In this document: piece by piece, positions 37,856 through 49,410 of the stretch
Layout: every line of letters begins with the position of its first letter
Numbering within the stretch: the first letter of the stretch is position 1
Source: Phorcus lineatus
Lineage: Eukaryota; Mollusca; Gastropoda; Trochida; Trochidae
Direction of reading: 5' to 3'
DNA length: 64,000 nt
Assembly: GCA_921293015.1 (NCBI GenBank)
Contig: OV121086.1
Span: 42,053,402-42,117,401, forward strand
The notes under the pieces: model-generated
Told to the model about the DNA's origin: nothing
Database searches by the model: none
Seen by the model: the letters and a program-made list of their open reading frames with translations, nothing else
Position numbers and translations under genes: made by a program

Positions 37856-38895
37856 GAACACATTGTGATGTACATTTGATGAAAGTGTGGTTTGGAAATA
37901 TGCATTTTTAAGAAAGTAATCGTGCTCGGTACAACATAATGCATATTTTCGACTTAGTCTTTTTCCGCGATTGTGGTCAAAATCGGCTATTTTTAAGTGG
38001 TTAAGCTCGAATCTGGAGCCCAAACGAAAAATCCGACTGAAAATTTGTTTTGCTCAATCGATAGAACACATTGTGATGTACATTTGATGAAAGTTTGGTT
38101 TGGAAATATGCATTTTTAAGAAAGTTATCGTGCTCGGTACAACAATATGCATATTTTCGACTTAGTCTTTTTCCGCGATTTTGGTCAAAATCGGCTATTT
38201 GTAAGTGGTTAAGCTCGAATCTGGAGCCCAAACGAAAAATCCGACTGAAAATTTGTTTTGCTCAATTGATAGAACACATTGTGATGTACATTTGATGAAA
38301 GTTTGGTTTGGAAATATGCATTTTTAAGAAAGTTATCGTGCTCGGTACAACAATATGCATATTTTCGACTTAGTCTTTTTCCGCGATTTTGGTCAAAATC
38401 GGCTATTTGTAAGTGGTTAAGCTCGAATCTGGAGCCCAAACGAAAAATCCGACTGAAAATTTGTTTTGCTCCATCGATAGAACACATTGTGATGTACATT
38501 TGATGAAAGTGTGGTTTGGAAATATGCATTTTTAAGAAAGTTATCGTGCTCGGTACAACAATATGCATATTTTCGACTTAGTCTTTTTCCGCGATTTTGG
38601 TCAAAATCGGCTATTTGTAAGTGGTTAAGCTCGAATCTGGAGCCCAAACGAAAAATCCGACTGAAAATTTGTTTTGCTCAATCGATAGAACACATTGTGA
38701 TGTACATTTGATGAAAGTTTGGTTTGGAAATATGTATTTTTAAGAAAGTTATCGTGCTCGGTACAACATAATGCATATTTTCGACTTAGTCTTTTTCCGC
38801 GATTGTGGTCAAAATCGGCTATTTGTAAGTGGTTAAGCTCGACTCTGGAGCCCAAACGAAAAATCCGACTGAAAATTTGTTTTGCTCATTCAATA
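37856..38895 (+). repeat. GATTGTGG/AATATGC cassette, occurrence 5
   Basis: Order X-Y-Z-W-V, with Z reading the ordinary GGTC centre as in occurrence 2. It matches occurrence 2 at an offset of 8,735 bp and is the left end of the right-hand long duplication. Confidence 0.85.
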
Positions 38896-41800
38896 GAACA
38901 CATTGTGATGTACATTTGATGAAAGTTTGGTTTGGAAATATGCATTTTTAAGAAAGTTATCGTGCTCGGTACAACATAATGCATATTTTCGACTTAGTCT
39001 TTTTCCGCGATTTTGGTCAAAATCGGCTATTTGTAAGTGGTTAAGCTCGAATCTGGAGCCCAAACGAAAAATCCGACTGAAAATTTGTTTTGCTCCATCG
39101 ATATAACACATTGTGATGTACATTTGATGAAAGTTTGGTTTGGAAATATGCAATTTTAAGAAAGTTATCGTGCTCGGTACAACATAATGCATATTTTCGA
39201 CTTAGTCTTTTTCCGCGATTTTGGTCAAAATCGGCTATTTGTAAGTGGTTAAGCTCGAATCTGGAGCCCAAACGAAAAATCCGACTGAAAATTTGTTTTG
39301 CTCCATCGATATAACACATTGTGATGTACATTTGATGAAAGTGTGGTTTGGAAATATGCATTTTTAAGAAAGTAATCGTGCTCGGTACAACATAATGCAT
39401 ATTTTCGACTTAGTCTTTTTCCGCGATTTTGGTCAAAATCGGCTCTTTGTAAGTGGTTAAGCTCGAATCTGGAGCCCAAACGAAAAATCCGACTGAAAAT
39501 TTGTTTTGCTCAATCGATAGAACACATTGTGATGTACATTTGATGAAAGTTTGGTTTGGAAATATGCATTTTTAAGAAAGTTATCGTGCTCGGTACAACA
39601 TAATGCATATTTTCGACTTAGTCTTTTTCCGCGATTTTGGTCAAAATCGGCTATTTGTAAGTGGTTAAGCTCGAATCTGGAGCCCAAACGAAAAATCCGA
39701 CTGAAAATTTGTTTTGCTCCATCGATAGAACACATTGTGATGTACATTTGATGAAAGTTTGGTTTGGAAATATGCAATTTTAAGAAAGTTATCGTGCTCG
39801 GTACAACATAATGCATATTTTCGACTTAGTCTTTTTCCGCGATTTTGGTCAAAATCGGCTATTTGTAAGTGGTTAAGCTCGAATCTGGAGCCCAAACGAA
39901 AAATCCGACTGAAAATTTGTTTTGCTCCATCGATAGAACACATTGTGATGTACATTTGATGAAAGTGTGGTTTGGAAATATGCATTTTTAAGAAAGTAAT
40001 CGTGCTCGGTACAACATAATGCATATTTTCGACTTAGTCTTTTTCCGCGATTTTGGTCAAAATCGGCTCTTTGTAAGTGGTTAAGCTCGAATCTGGAGCC
40101 CAAACGAAAAATCCGACTGAAAATTTGTTTTGCTAAATCGATAGAACACATTGTGATGTACATTTGATGAAAGTTTGGTTTGGAAATATGCATTTTTAAG
40201 AAAGTTATCGTGCCCGGTACAACATAATGCATATTTTCGACTTAGTCTTTTTCCGCGATTTTGGTCAAAATCGGCTCTTTGTAAGTGGTTAAGCTCGAAT
40301 CTGGAGCCCAAACGAAAAATCCGACTGAAAATTTGTTTTGCTCAATCGATAGAACACATTGTGATGTACATTTGATGAAAGTTTGGTTTGGAAATATGCA
40401 TTTTTAAGAAAGTTATCGTGCTCGGTACAACATAATGCATATTTTCGACTTAGTCTTTTTCCGCGATTTTGGTCAAAATCGGCTATTTGTAAGTGGTTAA
40501 GCTCGAATCTGGAGCCCAAACGAAAAATCCGACTGAAAATTTGTTTTGCTCCATCGATAGAACACATTGTGATGTACATTTGATGAAAGTGTGGTTTGGA
40601 AATATGCATTTTTAAGAAAGTAATCGTGCTCGGTACAACATAATGCATATTTTCGACTTAGTCTTTTTCCGCGATTTTGGTCAAAATCGGCTCTTTGTAA
40701 GTGGTTAAGCTCGAATCTGGAGCCCAAACGAAAAATCCGACTGAAAATTTGTTTTGCTCAATCGATAGAACACATTGTGATGTACATTTGATGAAAGTTT
40801 GGTTTGGAAATATGCATTTTTAAGAAAGTTATCGTGCTCGGTACAACATAATGCATATTTTCGACTTAGTCTTTTTCCGCGATTTTGGTCAAAATCGGCT
40901 CTTTGTAAGTGGTTAAGCTCGAATCTGGAGCCCAAACGAAAAATCCGACTGAAAATTTGTTTTGCTCAATCGATAGAACACATTGTGATGTACATTTGAT
41001 GAAAGTTTGGTTTGGAAATATGCATTTTTAAGAAAGTTATCGTGCTCGGTACAACATAATGCATATTTTCGACTTAGTCTTTTTCCGCGATTTTGGTCAA
41101 AATCGGCTATTTGTAAGTGGTTAAGCTCGAATCTGGAGCCCAAACGAAAAATCCGACTGAAAATTTGTTTTGCTCCATCGATAGAACACATTGTGATGTA
41201 CATTTGATGAAAGTTTGGTTTGGAAATATGCAATTTTAAGAAAGTTATCGTGCTCGGTACAACATAATGCATATTTTCGACTTAGTCTTTTTCCGCGATT
41301 TTGGTCAAAATCGGCTATTTGTAAGTGGTTAAGCTCGAATCTGGAGCCCAAACGAAAAATCCGAATGAAAATTTGTTTTGCTCCATCGATATAACACATT
41401 GTGATGTACATTTGATGAAAGTGTGGTTTGGAAATATGCATTTTTAAGAAAGTAATCGTGCTCGGTACAACATAATGCATATTTTCGACTTAGTCTTTTT
41501 CCGCGATTTTGGTCAAAATCGGCTCTTTGTAAGTGGTTAAGCTCGAATCTGGAGCCCAAACGAAAAATCCGACTGAAAATTTGTTTTGCTCAATCGATAG
41601 AACACATTGTGATGTACATTTGATGAAAGTTTGGTTTGGAAATATGCATTTTTAAGAAAGTTATCGTGCCCGGTACAACATAATGCATATTTTCGACTTA
41701 GTCTTTTTCCGCGATTTTGGTCAAAATCGGCTCTTTGTAAGTGGTTAAGCTCGAATCTGGAGCCCAAACGAAAAATCCGACTGAAAATTTGTTTTGCTCA

Positions 41801-43055
41801 ATCGATAGAACACATTGTGATGTACATTTGATGAAAGTTTGGTTTGGAAATATGCATTTTTAAGAAAGTTATCGTGCTCGGTACAACATAATGCATATTT
41901 TCGACTTAGTCTTTTTCCGCGATTTTGGTCAAAATCGGCTATTTGTAAGTGGTTAAGCTCGAATCTGGAGCCCAAACGAAAAATCCGACTGAAAATTTGT
42001 TTTGCTCCATCGATAGAACACATTGTGATGTACATTTGATGAAAGTTTGGTTTGGAAATATGCAATTTTAAGAAAGTTATCGTGCTCGGTACAACATAAT
42101 GCATATTTTCGACTTAGTCTTTTTCCGCGATTTTGGTCAAAATCGGCTATTTGTAAGTGGTTAAGCTCGAATCTGGAGCCCAAACGAAAAATCCGACTGA
42201 AAATTTGTTTTGCTCCATCGATATAACACATTGTGATGTACATTTGATGAAAGTGTGGTTTGGAAATATGCATTTTTAAGAAAGTAATCGTGCTCGGTAC
42301 AACATAATGCATATTTTCGACTTAGTCTTTTTCCGCGATTTTGGTCAAAATCGGCTCTTTGTAAGTGGTTAAGCTCGAATCTGGAGCCCAAACGAAAAAT
42401 CCGACTGAAAATTTGTTTTGCTCAATCGATAGAACACATTGTGATGTACATTTGATGAAAGTTTGGTTTGGAAATATGCATTTTTAAGAAAGTTATCGTG
42501 CCCGGTACAACATAATGCATATTTTCGACTTAGTCTTTTTCCGCGATTTTGGTCAAAATCGGCTCTTTGTAAGTGGTTAAGCTCGAATCTGGAGCCCAAA
42601 CGAAAAATCCGACTGAAAATTTGTTTTGCTCAATCGATAGAACACATTGTGATGTACATTTGATGAAAGTTTGGTTTGGAAATATGCATTTTTAAGAAAG
42701 TTATCGTGCTCGGTACAACATAATGCATATTTTCGACTTAGTCTTTTTCCGCGATTTTGGTCAAAATCGGCTATTTGTAAGTGGTTAAGCTCGAATCTGG
42801 AGCCCAAACGAAAAATCCGACTGAAAATTTGTTTTGCTCCATCGATAGAACACATTGTGATGTACATTTGATGAAAGTGTGGTTTGGAAATATGCATTTT
42901 TAAGAAAGTAATCGTGCTCGGTACAACATAATGCATATTTTCGACTTAGTCTTTTTCCGCGATTGTGGTCAAAATCGGCTATTTGTAAGTGGTTAAGCTC
43001 GAATCTGGAGCCCAAACGAAAAATCCGACTGAAAATTTGTTTTGCTCCATCGATA

Positions 43056-44095
43056 GAACACATTGTGATGTACATTTGATGAAAGTGTGGTTTGGAAATA
43101 TGCATTTTTAAGAAAGTAATCGTGCTCGGTACAACATAATGCATATTTTCGACTTAGTCTTTTTCCGCGATTGTGGTCAAAATCGGCTATTTTTAAGTGG
43201 TTAAGCTCGAATCTGGAGCCCAAACGAAAAATCCGACTGAAAATTTGTTTTGCTCAATCGATAGAACACATTGTGATGTACATTTGATGAAAGTTTGGTT
43301 TGGAAATATGCATTTTTAAGAAAGTTATCGTGCTCGGTACAACAATATGCATATTTTCGACTTAGTCTTTTTCCGCGATTTTGGTCAAAATCGGCTATTT
43401 GTAAGTGGTTAAGCTCGAATCTGGAGCCCAAACGAAAAATCCGACTGAAAATTTGTTTTGCTCAATTGATAGAACACATTGTGATGTACATTTGATGAAA
43501 GTTTGGTTTGGAAATATGCATTTTTAAGAAAGTTATCGTGCTCGGTACAACAATATGCATATTTTCGACTTAGTCTTTTTCCGCGATTTTGACCAAAATC
43601 GGCTATTTGTAAGTGGTTAAGCTCGAATCTGGAGCCCAAACGAAAAATCCGACTGAAAATTTGTTTTGCTCCATCGATAGAACACATTGTGATGTACATT
43701 TGATGAAAGTGTGGTTTGGAAATATGCATTTTTAAGAAAGTTATCGTGCTCGGTACAACAATATGCATATTTTCGACTTAGTCTTTTTCCGCGATTTTGG
43801 TCAAAATCGGCTATTTGTAAGTGGTTAAGCTCGAATCTGGAGCCCAAACGAAAAATCCGACTGAAAATTTGTTTTGCTCAATCGATAGAACACATTGTGA
43901 TGTACATTTGATGAAAGTTTGGTTTGGAAATATGTATTTTTAAGAAAGTTATCGTGCTCGGTACAACATAATGCATATTTTCGACTTAGTCTTTTTCCGC
44001 GATTGTGGTCAAAATCGGCTATTTGTAAGTGGTTAAGCTCGACTCTGGAGCCCAAACGAAAAATCCGACTGAAAATTTGTTTTGCTCATTCAATA
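43056..44095 (+). repeat. GATTGTGG/AATATGC cassette, occurrence 6
   Basis: Order X-Y-Z-W-V, with the GACC centre in Z at 43,591-43,594. It pairs with occurrence 3, but the X monomer here is the full 208 bp. The 1-bp loss in occurrence 3 is therefore younger than the long duplication, or is an assembly error. Confidence 0.86.
43584..43601. repeat. Dyad with GACC centre (copy 210)
   Basis: Same two-base flip, in the Z monomer of cassette occurrence 6. It is the direct partner of the copy at 34,848 in the long duplication. Confidence 0.92.
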
Positions 44096-44719
44096 GAACA
44101 CATTGTGATGTACATTTGATGAAAGTTTGGTTTGGAAATATGCAATTTTAAGAAAGTTATCGTGCTCGGTACAACATAATGCATATTTTCGACTTAGTCT
44201 TTTTCCGCGATTTTGGTCAAAATCGGCTATTTGTAAGTGGTTAAGCTCGAATCTGGAGCCCAAACGAAAAATCCGACTGAAAATTTGTTTTGCTCAATCG
44301 ATAGAACACATTGTGATGTACATTTGATGAAAGTTTGGTTTGGAAATATGCATTTTTAAGAAAGTTATCGTGCTCGGTACAACATAATGCATATTTTCGA
44401 CTTAGTCTTTTTCCGCGATTTTGGTCAAAATCGGCTATTTGTAAGTGGTTAAGCTCGAATCTGGAGCCCAAACGAAAAATCCGACTGAAAATTTGTTTTG
44501 CTCCATCGATAGAACACATTGTGATGTACATTTGATGAAAGTGTGGTTTGGAAATATGCATTTTTAAGAAAGTAATCGTGCTCGGTACAACATAATGCAT
44601 ATTTTCGACTTAGTCTTTTTCCGCGATTGTGGTCAAAATCGGCTATTTGTAAGTGGTTAAGCTCGAATCTGGAGCCCAAACGAAAAATCCGACTGAAAAT
44701 TTGTTTTGCTCCATCGATA

Positions 44720-45759
44720 GAACACATTGTGATGTACATTTGATGAAAGTGTGGTTTGGAAATATGCATTTTTAAGAAAGTAATCGTGCTCGGTACAACA
44801 TAATGCATATTTTCGACTTAGTCTTTTTCCGCGATTGTGGTCAAAATCGGCTATTTTTAAGTGGTTAAGCTCGAATCTGGAGCCCAAACGAAAAATCCGA
44901 CTGAAAATTTGTTTTGCTCAATCGATAGAACACATTGTGATGTACATTTGATGAAAGTTTGGTTTGGAAATATGCATTTTTAAGAAAGTTATCGTGCTCG
45001 GTACAACAATATGCATATTTTCGACTTAGTCTTTTTCCGCGATTTTGGTCAAAATCGGCTATTTGTAAGTGGTTAAGCTCGAATCTGGAGCCCAAACGAA
45101 AAATCCGACTGAAAATTTGTTTTGCTCAATCGATAGAACACATTGTGATGTACATTTGATGAAAGTTTGGTTTGGAAATATGCATTTTTAAGAAAGTTAT
45201 CGTGCTCGGTACAACAATATGCATATTTTCGACTTAGTCTTTTTCCGCGATTTTGACCAAAATCGGCTATTTGTAAGTGGTTAAGCTCGAATCTGGAGCC
45301 CAAACGAAAAATCCGACTGAAAATTTGTTTTGCTCCATCGATAGAACACATTGTGATGTACATTTGATGAAAGTGTGGTTTGGAAATATGCATTTTTAAG
45401 AAAGTTATCGTGCTCGGTACAACAATATGCATATTTTCGACTTAGTCTTTTTCCGCGATTTTGGTCAAAATCGGCTATTTGTAAGTGGTTAAGCTCGAAT
45501 CTGGAGCCCAAACGAAAAATCCGACTGAAAATTTGTTTTGCTCAATCGATAGAACACATTGTGATGTACATTTGATGAAAGTTTGGTTTGGAAATATGTA
45601 TTTTTAAGAAAGTTATCGTGCTCGGTACAACATAATGCATATTTTCGACTTAGTCTTTTTCCGCGATTGTGGTCAAAATCGGCTATTTGTAAGTGGTTAA
45701 GCTCGACTCTGGAGCCCAAACGAAAAATCCGACTGAAAATTTGTTTTGCTCATTCAATA
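44720..45759 (+). repeat. GATTGTGG/AATATGC cassette, occurrence 7
   Basis: Order X-Y-Z-W-V, with the GACC centre in Z at 45,255-45,258. Its Y monomer ends CAATCGATA where the other six have CAATTGATA, so it has lost or never had that change. It is separated from occurrence 6 by only three monomers. Confidence 0.84.
45248..45265. repeat. Dyad with GACC centre (copy 218)
   Basis: Same two-base flip, in the Z monomer of cassette occurrence 7. Confidence 0.92.
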
Positions 45760-46383
45760 GAACACATTGTGATGTACATTTGATGAAAGTTTGGTTTGGA
45801 AATATGCAATTTTAAGAAAGTTATCGTGCTCGGTACAACATAATGCATATTTTCGACTTAGTCTTTTTCCGCGATTTTGGTCAAAATCGGCTATTTGTAA
45901 GTGGTTAAGCTCGAATCTGGAGCCCAAACGAAAAATCCGACTGAAAATTTGTTTTGCTCCATCGATATAACACATTGTGATGTACATTTGATGAAAGTGT
46001 GGTTTGGAAATATGCATTTTTAAGAAAGTAATCGTGCTCGGTACAACATAATGCATATTTTCGACTTAGTCTTTTTCCGCGATTTTGGTCAAAATCGGCT
46101 CTTTGTAAGTGGTTAAGCTCGAATCTGGAGCCCAAACGAAAAATCCGACTGAAAATTTGTTTTGCTCAATCGATAGAACACATTGTGATGTACATTTGAT
46201 GAAAGTTTGGTTTGGAAATATGCATTTTTAAGAAAGTTATCGTGCTCGGTACAACATAATGCATATTTTCGACTTAGTCTTTTTCCGCGATTTTGGTCAA
46301 AATCGGCTATTTGTAAGTGGTTAAGCTCGAATCTGGAGCCCAAACGAAAAATCCGACTGAAAATTTGTTTTGCTCCATCGATA

Positions 46384-49300
46384 GAACACATTGTGATGTA
46401 CATTTGATGAAAGTGTGGTTTGGAAATATGCATTTTTAAGAAAGTAATCGTGCTCGGTACAACATAATGCATATTTTCGACTTAGTCTTTTTCCGCGATT
46501 TTGGTCAAAATCGGCTCTTTGTAAGTGGTTAAGCTCGAATCTGGAGCCCAAACGAAAAATCCGACTGAAAATTTGTTTTGCTAAATCGATAGAACACATT
46601 GTGATGTACATTTGATGAAAGTTTGGTTTGGAAATATGCATTTTTAAGAAAGTTATCGTGCCCGGTACAACATAATGCATATTTTCGACTTAGTCTTTTT
46701 CCGCGATTTTGGTCAAAATCGGCTCTTTGTAAGTGGTTAAGCTCGAATCTGGAGCCCAAACGAAAAATCCGACTGAAAATTTGTTTTGCTCAATCGATAG
46801 AACACATTGTGATGTACATTTGATGAAAGTTTGGTTTGGAAATATGCATTTTTAAGAAAGTTATCGTGCTCGGTACAACATAATGCATATTTTCGACTTA
46901 GTCTTTTTCCGCGATTTTGGTCAAAATCGGCTATTTGTAAGTGGTTAAGCTCGAATCTGGAGCCCAAACGAAAAATCCGACTGAAAATTTGTTTTGCTCC
47001 ATCGATAGAACACATTGTGATGTACATTTGATGAAAGTGTGGTTTGGAAATATGCATTTTTAAGAAAGTAATCGTGCTCGGTACAACATAATGCATATTT
47101 TCGACTTAGTCTTTTTCCGCGATTTTGGTCAAAATCGGCTCTTTGTAAGTGGTTAAGCTCGAATCTGGAGCCCAAACGAAAAATCCGACTGAAAATTTGT
47201 TTTGCTCAATCGATAGAACACATTGTGATGTACATTTGATGAAAGTTTGGTTTGGAAATATGCATTTTTAAGAAAGTTATCGTGCTCGGTACAACATAAT
47301 GCATATTTTCGACTTAGTCTTTTTCCGCGATTTTGGTCAAAATCGGCTCTTTGTAAGTGGTTAAGCTCGAATCTGGAGCCCAAACGAAAAATCCGACTGA
47401 AAATTTGTTTTGCTCAATCGATAGAACACATTGTGATGTACATTTGATGAAAGTTTGGTTTGGAAATATGCATTTTTAAGAAAGTTATCGTGCTCGGTAC
47501 AACATAATGCATATTTTCGACTTAGTCTTTTTCCGCGATTTTGGTCAAAATCGGCTATTTGTAAGTGGTTAAGCTCGAATCTGGAGCCCAAACGAAAAAT
47601 CCGACTGAAAATTTGTTTTGCTCCATCGATAGAACACATTGTGATGTACATTTGATGAAAGTTTGGTTTGGAAATATGCAATTTTAAGAAAGTTATCGTG
47701 CTCGGTACAACATAATGCATATTTTCGACTTAGTCTTTTTCCGCGATTTTGGTCAAAATCGGCTATTTGTAAGTGGTTAAGCTCGAATCTGGAGCCCAAA
47801 CGAAAAATCCGAATGAAAATTTGTTTTGCTCCATCGATATAACACATTGTGATGTACATTTGATGAAAGTGTGGTTTGGAAATATGCATTTTTAAGAAAG
47901 TAATCGTGCTCGGTACAACATAATGCATATTTTCGACTTAGTCTTTTTCCGCGATTTTGGTCAAAATCGGCTCTTTGTAAGTGGTTAAGCTCGAATCTGG
48001 AGCCCAAACGAAAAATCCGACTGAAAATTTGTTTTGCTCAATCGATAGAACACATTGTGATGTACATTTGATGAAAGTTTGGTTTGGAAATATGCATTTT
48101 TAAGAAAGTTATCGTGCCCGGTACAACATAATGCATATTTTCGACTTAGTCTTTTTCCGCGATTTTGGTCAAAATCGGCTCTTTGTAAGTGGTTAAGCTC
48201 GAATCTGGAGCCCAAACGAAAAATCCGACTGAAAATTTGTTTTGCTCAATCGATAGAACACATTGTGATGTACATTTGATGAAAGTTTGGTTTGGAAATA
48301 TGCATTTTTAAGAAAGTTATCGTGCTCGGTACAACATAATGCATATTTTCGACTTAGTCTTTTTCCGCGATTTTGGTCAAAATCGGCTATTTGTAAGTGG
48401 TTAAGCTCGAATCTGGAGCCCAAACGAAAAATCCGACTGAAAATTTGTTTTGCTCCATCGATAGAACACATTGTGATGTACATTTGATGAAAGTTTGGTT
48501 TGGAAATATGCAATTTTAAGAAAGTTATCGTGCTCGGTACAACATAATGCATATTTTCGACTTAGTCTTTTTCCGCGATTTTGGTCAAAATCGGCTATTT
48601 GTAAGTGGTTAAGCTCGAATCTGGAGCCCAAACGAAAAATCCGACTGAAAATTTGTTTTGCTCCATCGATATAACACATTGTGATGTACATTTGATGAAA
48701 GTGTGGTTTGGAAATATGCATTTTTAAGAAAGTAATCGTGCTCGGTACAACATAATGCATATTTTCGACTTAGTCTTTTTCCGCGATTTTGGTCAAAATC
48801 GGCTCTTTGTAAGTGGTTAAGCTCGAATCTGGAGCCCAAACGAAAAATCCGACTGAAAATTTGTTTTGCTCAATCGATAGAACACATTGTGATGTACATT
48901 TGATGAAAGTTTGGTTTGGAAATATGCATTTTTAAGAAAGTTATCGTGCCCGGTACAACATAATGCATATTTTCGACTTAGTCTTTTTCCGCGATTTTGG
49001 TCAAAATCGGCTCTTTGTAAGTGGTTAAGCTCGAATCTGGAGCCCAAACGAAAAATCCGACTGAAAATTTGTTTTGCTCAATCGATAGAACACATTGTGA
49101 TGTACATTTGATGAAAGTTTGGTTTGGAAATATGCATTTTTAAGAAAGTTATCGTGCTCGGTACAACATAATGCATATTTTCGACTTAGTCTTTTTCCGC
49201 GATTTTGGTCAAAATCGGCTATTTGTAAGTGGTTAAGCTCGAATCTGGAGCCCAAACGAAAAATCCGACTGAAAATTTGTTTTGCTCCATCGATAGAACA

Positions 49301-49410
49301 CATTGTGATGTACATTTGATGAAAGTGTGGTTTGGAAATATGCATTTTTAAGAAAGTAATCGTGCTCGGTACAACATAATGCATATTTTCGACTTAGTCT
49401 TTTTCCGCGA
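46384..49410 (+). repeat. Third, shorter copy of part of the long duplication (about 3.0 kb)
   Basis: Starting at the CTAAATCGATA-ending monomer, about 14.5 monomers repeat the order seen from 39,936 and from 31,201, including the CCGAATGAAAA monomer at about 47,812. The match ends where this copy has GATTTTGG with CTCTTTG and the other two have GATTGTGG. The offset to the middle copy is 6,448 bp (31 monomers). Three copies at unequal offsets argue for repeated unequal exchange, not one segmental duplication. Confidence 0.84.

Larger units (their letters stand above)
37856..44295 (+). repeat. Right copy of the long duplication
   Basis: Partner of 29,121-35,560, with about 2.3 kb between the two copies. 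Together with that spacer the arrangement reads as a 42-monomer HOR in less than two full turns. Breakpoints cannot be placed more tightly than part of a monomer because flanking copies are also near identical. Confidence 0.85.
26001..49295 (+). repeat. Zone E: cassette-rich zone with 42-monomer-offset duplications
   Basis: Copies 126-237. Two kinds of material alternate. One is the five-monomer GATTGTGG/AATATGC cassette, found seven times. The other is blocks of zone C-like monomers (GCAATTTT, GTAATCG with CTCTTTG, GTGCCCGG with CTCTTTG). Long blocks are repeated almost unchanged about 8.7 kb apart. The single 1-bp deletion of the window lies inside one of these blocks, at about 34,445. Zone E is the largest coherent zone and shows exchange at the level of several kilobases, not only of single monomers. 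Confidence 0.82.
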
